From Saccharomyces mikatae IFO 1815 (lineage: Eukaryota > Ascomycota > Saccharomycetes > Saccharomycetales > Saccharomycetaceae): 64,000 nucleotides of DNA. The DNA is taken from NCBI RefSeq assembly GCF_947241705.1, contig NC_079258.1:124001-188000 (forward strand). Direction: 5' to 3'. The notes under the pieces were generated by a model. That model saw nothing but the letters and a program-made list of their open reading frames with translations. It searched no databases and was not told the origin of the DNA. Both the position numbers and the translations under genes were made by a program. Shown in pieces: positions 60,146-64,000 of this stretch. How positions within the stretch are numbered: the first letter of the stretch is position 1; every line of letters begins with the position of its first letter.

Positions 60146-63100
60146 ATGGATTCAATCATTAATGCAGCTTCTATGGTCCTGAAACTCCAAAGAGATGTAA
60201 AAAAGGCAACCCTAATTTTGGGAGACATACTCGTATTGCAACCGATTGAGAATGAAATCGAATCAGGCGTAGAGAATTCTTTACAGAATCAGCTAACTAA
60301 GATAGTGCAAGGTTATGTGATACAGGATAATACTAATAATAATAATAAAAAATCCATGGTAGAAAACGATTTATGTGAGCTAAATAATTATGTTTGCCTT
60401 GCACTTTCAAAAAAATTTGAATTGAGTGGCGATAGCAAAAATTTCAACATAGCAGAGCCGGAACGATGGATGCAGTTATTAGAGACATTGACTGATTCGG
60501 TTAGTTCTGCTGTGGTCATCCAAATTATTCTCACTTTATCCAACATTTCGCTAATAAATAAACAAGATTTGGGCAAGTTGAAACAATTGAGAATTGGAAT
60601 CTTCGAAGTATTGTCAAAGAAAAACGATACCTGGAAATATATACTACTACAAAGAATCCTTATGGAGTGGTATATTGTGATGCTTTCTGTAGATTGCACA
60701 CCTTCAGAGTTACAGCAGCTGTACCTTTCCAAGAACCTGAAATTTTGTGATGATGTTTTGAGTTCATTAACACTACAAGTATCTGATCCTCAATCACAAA
60801 ATTACTTACAGTTTGAGAATTCATATAAAATTTTTCAACTGCAAGAATCACAGAAAATCAATCACTCATTTCTCTTCTACGTTGAACTAAATTCCGTTAC
60901 CTCAAATAGGATAATGACCATTGGCAGTCACATTTATTTAGAAGTTAAAGAAGGACAACTTTGTATCTCAAACGATAATTACATGATTGGTCTGTTTGAA
61001 AACTTTGAATTTGAGGTGGGAGTGTTGTACTTTATTGTGGTTATAATTGATCGCAGTAATCGAATAAGCTTGTATGTTGATGGGAATATGATTAATCAAC
61101 TCACGTTATTTGAAAATGCCATATGCCGATTTAGCACTTGTGAACTGGGCTCCATGATATGTTCCTTCAAACTGTATAGATTTTGTTTATGGGATGGATC
61201 ACTAACTGAATTTGCTATAAATATACTTCCTGCTATCGGCACTTATTACAATTATACATTTAGTAAGAAAAATGCAAATTTAGGAGTCTTATCGAATTAC
61301 CAGAGTGTTTTGATTGCTAGAGCTCGTTCGATGATGACATCACCAACGAAGATATTATCCGTAAATCTTATAAGTGAGGTTGGGCTTCTTGAAATAGAGA
61401 ATATTGTTGTTGATTTTAACCCGAATGATATTCGAGAGGATTTCACCGAATCCGATAATTTCACAATAATATTCAAAGAAAATATACACTCAAAAGATAT
61501 CCCAGAAACGGGCAAATGCTTTCTCTATCAGAGTTCAAACCTGATTTCAACATTCGTTTCTATTGATTCCATACGACTTGCCTTTTTAAATGTAACGAAA
61601 TGTGAAAACATGGATGACCTGTTCCGCCAAGTATCACATCTAATGAATCTTTTACGAAATGTTGATATTCTTAATTGGTTTAAGAAAGACTTCGGGTTCC
61701 CATTGTTTGCTTACACATTAACACAAAGAATAAGGCAAGGTTTATGTCAGCCTCTGAATATCCAATTTTTTAATTTATTCTTGGAGTTTTGTGGGTGGGA
61801 CTTCAACGATATTTCTAAGTCCATAATTTTGGATACAGATGCCTACGAGAACTTAGTGCTTAATTTGGATTTGTGGTACGAGAATGAAAGTTCTTTTGCA
61901 TCAGGTGGATCAGAGATTATTAGATTTCTTTTTTTTCAAACTTCAAGCTTGGTGGAAGCTTCTGTTTATTCCGAATTTAATGCTGGAAAGTTGAATGACA
62001 TGAATACTCTAGAAAAATTATGTTTAGGCTATCAAGCCGTCGTGAAGAAAGAGAATCCAAATAGTCAGCTCAGTGAGCTGTCAAATGACTTGACTTCTGT
62101 ACTAGTGATTTTACTGAAATACAACTTTAGCAAAAGGCATCTGCAGTGGCTTTTACATCTTTCATATTACTTCATTAAAGGAAATGATATGCGCTCTTCT
62201 GGTATTATGCTTCAGACGGTAGACCAGCTCTTTTCGTTCTACTTAGATCAAGACAGCGACGAAAATGCGAGGATGATGTCAAGAATAATGCCCATCAAGC
62301 TAGTGTTGATGATTATGGATCGGCTAGTGGAAGATAATGGATCAGGCTTCCTCACGTGCTTGAATATTTTATTCAAGATAATTCTGACCAACAAACCGCT
62401 ATTCAAACAATTTTATAAAAATGATGGTTTTAAACTCATATTGAGCATGATTTGTAAAGTGGGAAAATGTCATCGACAGGTGATTATTTCTTTACTTCTC
62501 ACCTATTCAATAGGTAATTATACCACGACTAACGAACTGTTTTCAGATGCTGAAAATAATATAATAAGAGAGATTCGAGATGGTAAGATAACAACAGCGG
62601 AAATCATTTGTTTGATTATCAGCTTCATAGAATGGCATGTGATTAACTGTAATGTCAATGATGCTTCTTCTTTGTCAAATCTGAATTGCGACATAATAAG
62701 ATTCGTCGATAATCTAGAGTTCTTAAGTACAGTTCCTGCTAATAAATCCACATTCGATCCTAGGTACAGTTATGTGATCGTTTCATTATTAGATCTCTTG
62801 ATAGCTTTAAGAGAATCCGAAGGCATCTTTGAGTTCAAAAGCTCTTCCCAAGTAATTTCTAGGATGATTAAAAATACCGTAACGAATGCTCTTACGAAAT
62901 ACGCCGCTTATGATTTTGAAGTCTTTTTGAGTGCATTTTTTTGTCACAATACAGAATACAAGCTAGTCCATCCCAAAACTGTAATAGATAACTGCAATTA
63001 TTTACAGCTCTCATTCACATTGATTATTTTACCTGAAATACTTAATGACATGATAGGTAGGTTTAACAAGTTAAACTCAATGATGTCGAAATATCCATAC

Positions 63101-64000
63101 ATAATTTCAAATCTGCTTTACCTTCTTCGAAAATTTCGGCCCGATACATCACAAATTGTCATGCCCAAAGAATTTTATTTTTCGAGTTATACGAGTCTTC
63201 TCCATTGTGTCAGTCAGATTAATAAATCATCATTTTACCATTTCAAAAATGTTTCAAAGTCGCAATTATTACAGGATTTTAAACTTTGCATAACAAACTT
63301 AATATACTTTAGTACAGCTAGGGATATAATTTGGGGGACAGAAGAGTACGAGATGTTTTCTAAATCATTAATGCTGCATCAAGAAATTTTATTCGCGCGT
63401 GGGGTATGCGATAATGAGATTACCGGTTTATTGTTGATGTTTTTAGTAAATAGGTTGCACGACCATGGATACAACAGAATAATTTTAGACTGTATCAAAA
63501 TGATCATAAAAAAAAAAGAAAGGAAACTAAAGGAGTTAGCCAATTTCTTTGATGTGATTAACAAATGTGACGTAGTCGACGGTTTGGCTCATGTACTGTC
63601 AGACAATAGTTGTGACACAATGGACTTTACAGCGAAACAATATTCATTTTTTTTCAATGATTCACAGCAGTTACGATTTAAAAACACTCTCGCCAATATC
63701 TTATTAAAGAATACACATTTTTCAGCGTTAAGCATTCAGCAGATCAATAATCAAGTCTATGAATGGAAAAATGCAAGATTCGAATACATGACCCAAAACA
63801 ACAAGAAATGCCTTATTTTATTTAAGAGAGATAACACTCCTTTAGAGTTTAAAATAAAAAAGTCTATATCAAGATACATCTCCAACATCAAAACGGATAG
63901 GGAAGAGAACTCAGTATTCTTTCGAAATAATTTGAATCTTTTAATTTTCCATCTGAGACATGTATTGGAGATACAGTTGGATCCTAATACATCCTGTAAA
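60146..64000 (+). CDS. BPH1: BEACH-domain protein Bph1, 5' part
   Basis: Open from ATG 60146 (MDSIINAASMVLKLQ) to the window edge: 1285 codons with no stop. The full yeast protein is about 2170 residues, so the PH-like, BEACH and WD40 domains lie beyond this window. The visible part is the large helical N-terminal region, including a concanavalin-like lectin stretch (LFYVELNSVTSNRIMTIGSH, then LYVDGNMINQLTLFENAICR). Bph1 is the yeast homolog of human LYST (Chediak-Higashi) and acts in protein sorting and cell-wall integrity. The sequence is clearly diverged from S. cerevisiae but colinear. Confidence 0.96.
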   Translation, partial: MDSIINAASMVLKLQRDVKKATLILGDILVLQPIENEIESGVENSLQNQLTKIVQGYVIQDNTNNNNKKSMVENDLCELNNYVCLALSKKFELSGDSKNFNIAEPERWMQLLETLTDSVSSAVVIQIILTLSNISLINKQDLGKLKQLRIGIFEVLSKKNDTWKYILLQRILMEWYIVMLSVDCTPSELQQLYLSKNLKFCDDVLSSLTLQVSDPQSQNYLQFENSYKIFQLQESQKINHSFLFYVELNSVTSNRIMTIGSHIYLEVKEGQLCISNDNYMIGLFENFEFEVGVLYFIVVIIDRSNRISLYVDGNMINQLTLFENAICRFSTCELGSMICSFKLYRFCLWDGSLTEFAINILPAIGTYYNYTFSKKNANLGVLSNYQSVLIARARSMMTSPTKILSVNLISEVGLLEIENIVVDFNPNDIREDFTESDNFTIIFKENIHSKDIPETGKCFLYQSSNLISTFVSIDSIRLAFLNVTKCENMDDLFRQVSHLMNLLRNVDILNWFKKDFGFPLFAYTLTQRIRQGLCQPLNIQFFNLFLEFCGWDFNDISKSIILDTDAYENLVLNLDLWYENESSFASGGSEIIRFLFFQTSSLVEASVYSEFNAGKLNDMNTLEKLCLGYQAVVKKENPNSQLSELSNDLTSVLVILLKYNFSKRHLQWLLHLSYYFIKGNDMRSSGIMLQTVDQLFSFYLDQDSDENARMMSRIMPIKLVLMIMDRLVEDNGSGFLTCLNILFKIILTNKPLFKQFYKNDGFKLILSMICKVGKCHRQVIISLLLTYSIGNYTTTNELFSDAENNIIREIRDGKITTAEIICLIISFIEWHVINCNVNDASSLSNLNCDIIRFVDNLEFLSTVPANKSTFDPRYSYVIVSLLDLLIALRESEGIFEFKSSSQVISRMIKNTVTNALTKYAAYDFEVFLSAFFCHNTEYKLVHPKTVIDNCNYLQLSFTLIILPEILNDMIGRFNKLNSMMSKYPYIISNLLYLLRKFRPDTSQIVMPKEFYFSSYTSLLHCVSQINKSSFYHFKNVSKSQLLQDFKLCITNLIYFSTARDIIWGTEEYEMFSKSLMLHQEILFARGVCDNEITGLLLMFLVNRLHDHGYNRIILDCIKMIIKKKERKLKELANFFDVINKCDVVDGLAHVLSDNSCDTMDFTAKQYSFFFNDSQQLRFKNTLANILLKNTHFSALSIQQINNQVYEWKNARFEYMTQNNKKCLILFKRDNTPLEFKIKKSISRYISNIKTDREENSVFFRNNLNLLIFHLRHVLEIQLDPNTSCK

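Noticed and set aside
1-64000. CRISPR arrays, bacterial-type operons, prophage or full-length Ty elements
   Set aside because: None seen; the window is eukaryotic and its only mobile sequence is solo or partial LTRs.

Overview
The window is nuclear DNA of a budding yeast of the genus Saccharomyces. Gene order, strands and protein sequences match the right arm of S. cerevisiae chromosome III from MRPL32 (YCR003W), just outside CEN3, to the first part of BPH1 (YCR032W). It is probably not S. cerevisiae itself. PGK1 carries a handful of substitutions relative to the S288C protein as I remember it, and fast-evolving proteins (NPP1, BPH1, HTL1) differ much more. A sister species (S. paradoxus, S. 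mikatae, S. kudriavzevii or S. jurei grade) fits; I cannot choose between them by eye. Other yeast hallmarks are GTATGT/TACTAAC introns, tRNA genes flanked by Ty long terminal repeats (LTRs), and extreme codon bias in PGK1.

Layout. (1) 1-4.3 kb: MRPL32, YCP4 and CIT2, with the retrograde R boxes of CIT2 conserved. (2) 4.3-10 kb: a gene-poor block with tRNA-Pro(AGG), layered LTR remnants, one DUP240 membrane-protein gene on the + strand (its S288C counterpart YCR007C is on the other strand), a nested sigma/tau/delta cluster and tRNA-Asn(GUU). (3) 10-24.5 kb: SAT4, RVS161, ADY2, ADP1, PGK1, POL4 and CTO1. (4) 24.5-31.3 kb: an H/ACA snoRNA at the snR33 position, tRNA-Gly(GCC), a delta LTR, RBP95 (YCR016W), CWH43 and SRD1. 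(5) 31.3-34.5 kb: a gene-free block holding initiator tRNA-Met and tRNA-Lys(CUU) between inverted delta/tau remnants. (6) 34.5-49.6 kb: MAK32, PET18, MAK31, HTL1, HSP30, YCR023C, SLM5, PMP1, NPP1 and RHB1. (7) 49.9-50.6 kb: tRNA-Gln(UUG) with a sigma fragment and a complete solo delta. (8) 51.4-64 kb: FEN2, RIM1 (intron), SYP1, RPS14A (intron) and the 5' 1285 codons of BPH1, which runs off the end.

The genes are ordinary housekeeping and membrane functions, with no operon logic. Local themes exist: MAK32-PET18-MAK31 is the cluster classically lost together in pet18 deletions, and ADP1/PGK1 and MAK31/HTL1 share divergent promoters. Accessory sequence is confined to tRNA-flanked islands that contain only LTR fossils; no internal Ty coding region is present. 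I found no undescribed system. The most interesting points are the reversed DUP240 segment, the inverted LTR architecture around tRNA-Met/tRNA-Lys, the nested LTRs at tRNA-Asn, a reading-frame-preserving intron in RIM1, and lost catalytic residues in MAK32 and PET18. Start codons were set at the first ATG consistent with the known ortholog; several upstream in-frame extensions begin at GTG or TTG and were trimmed.
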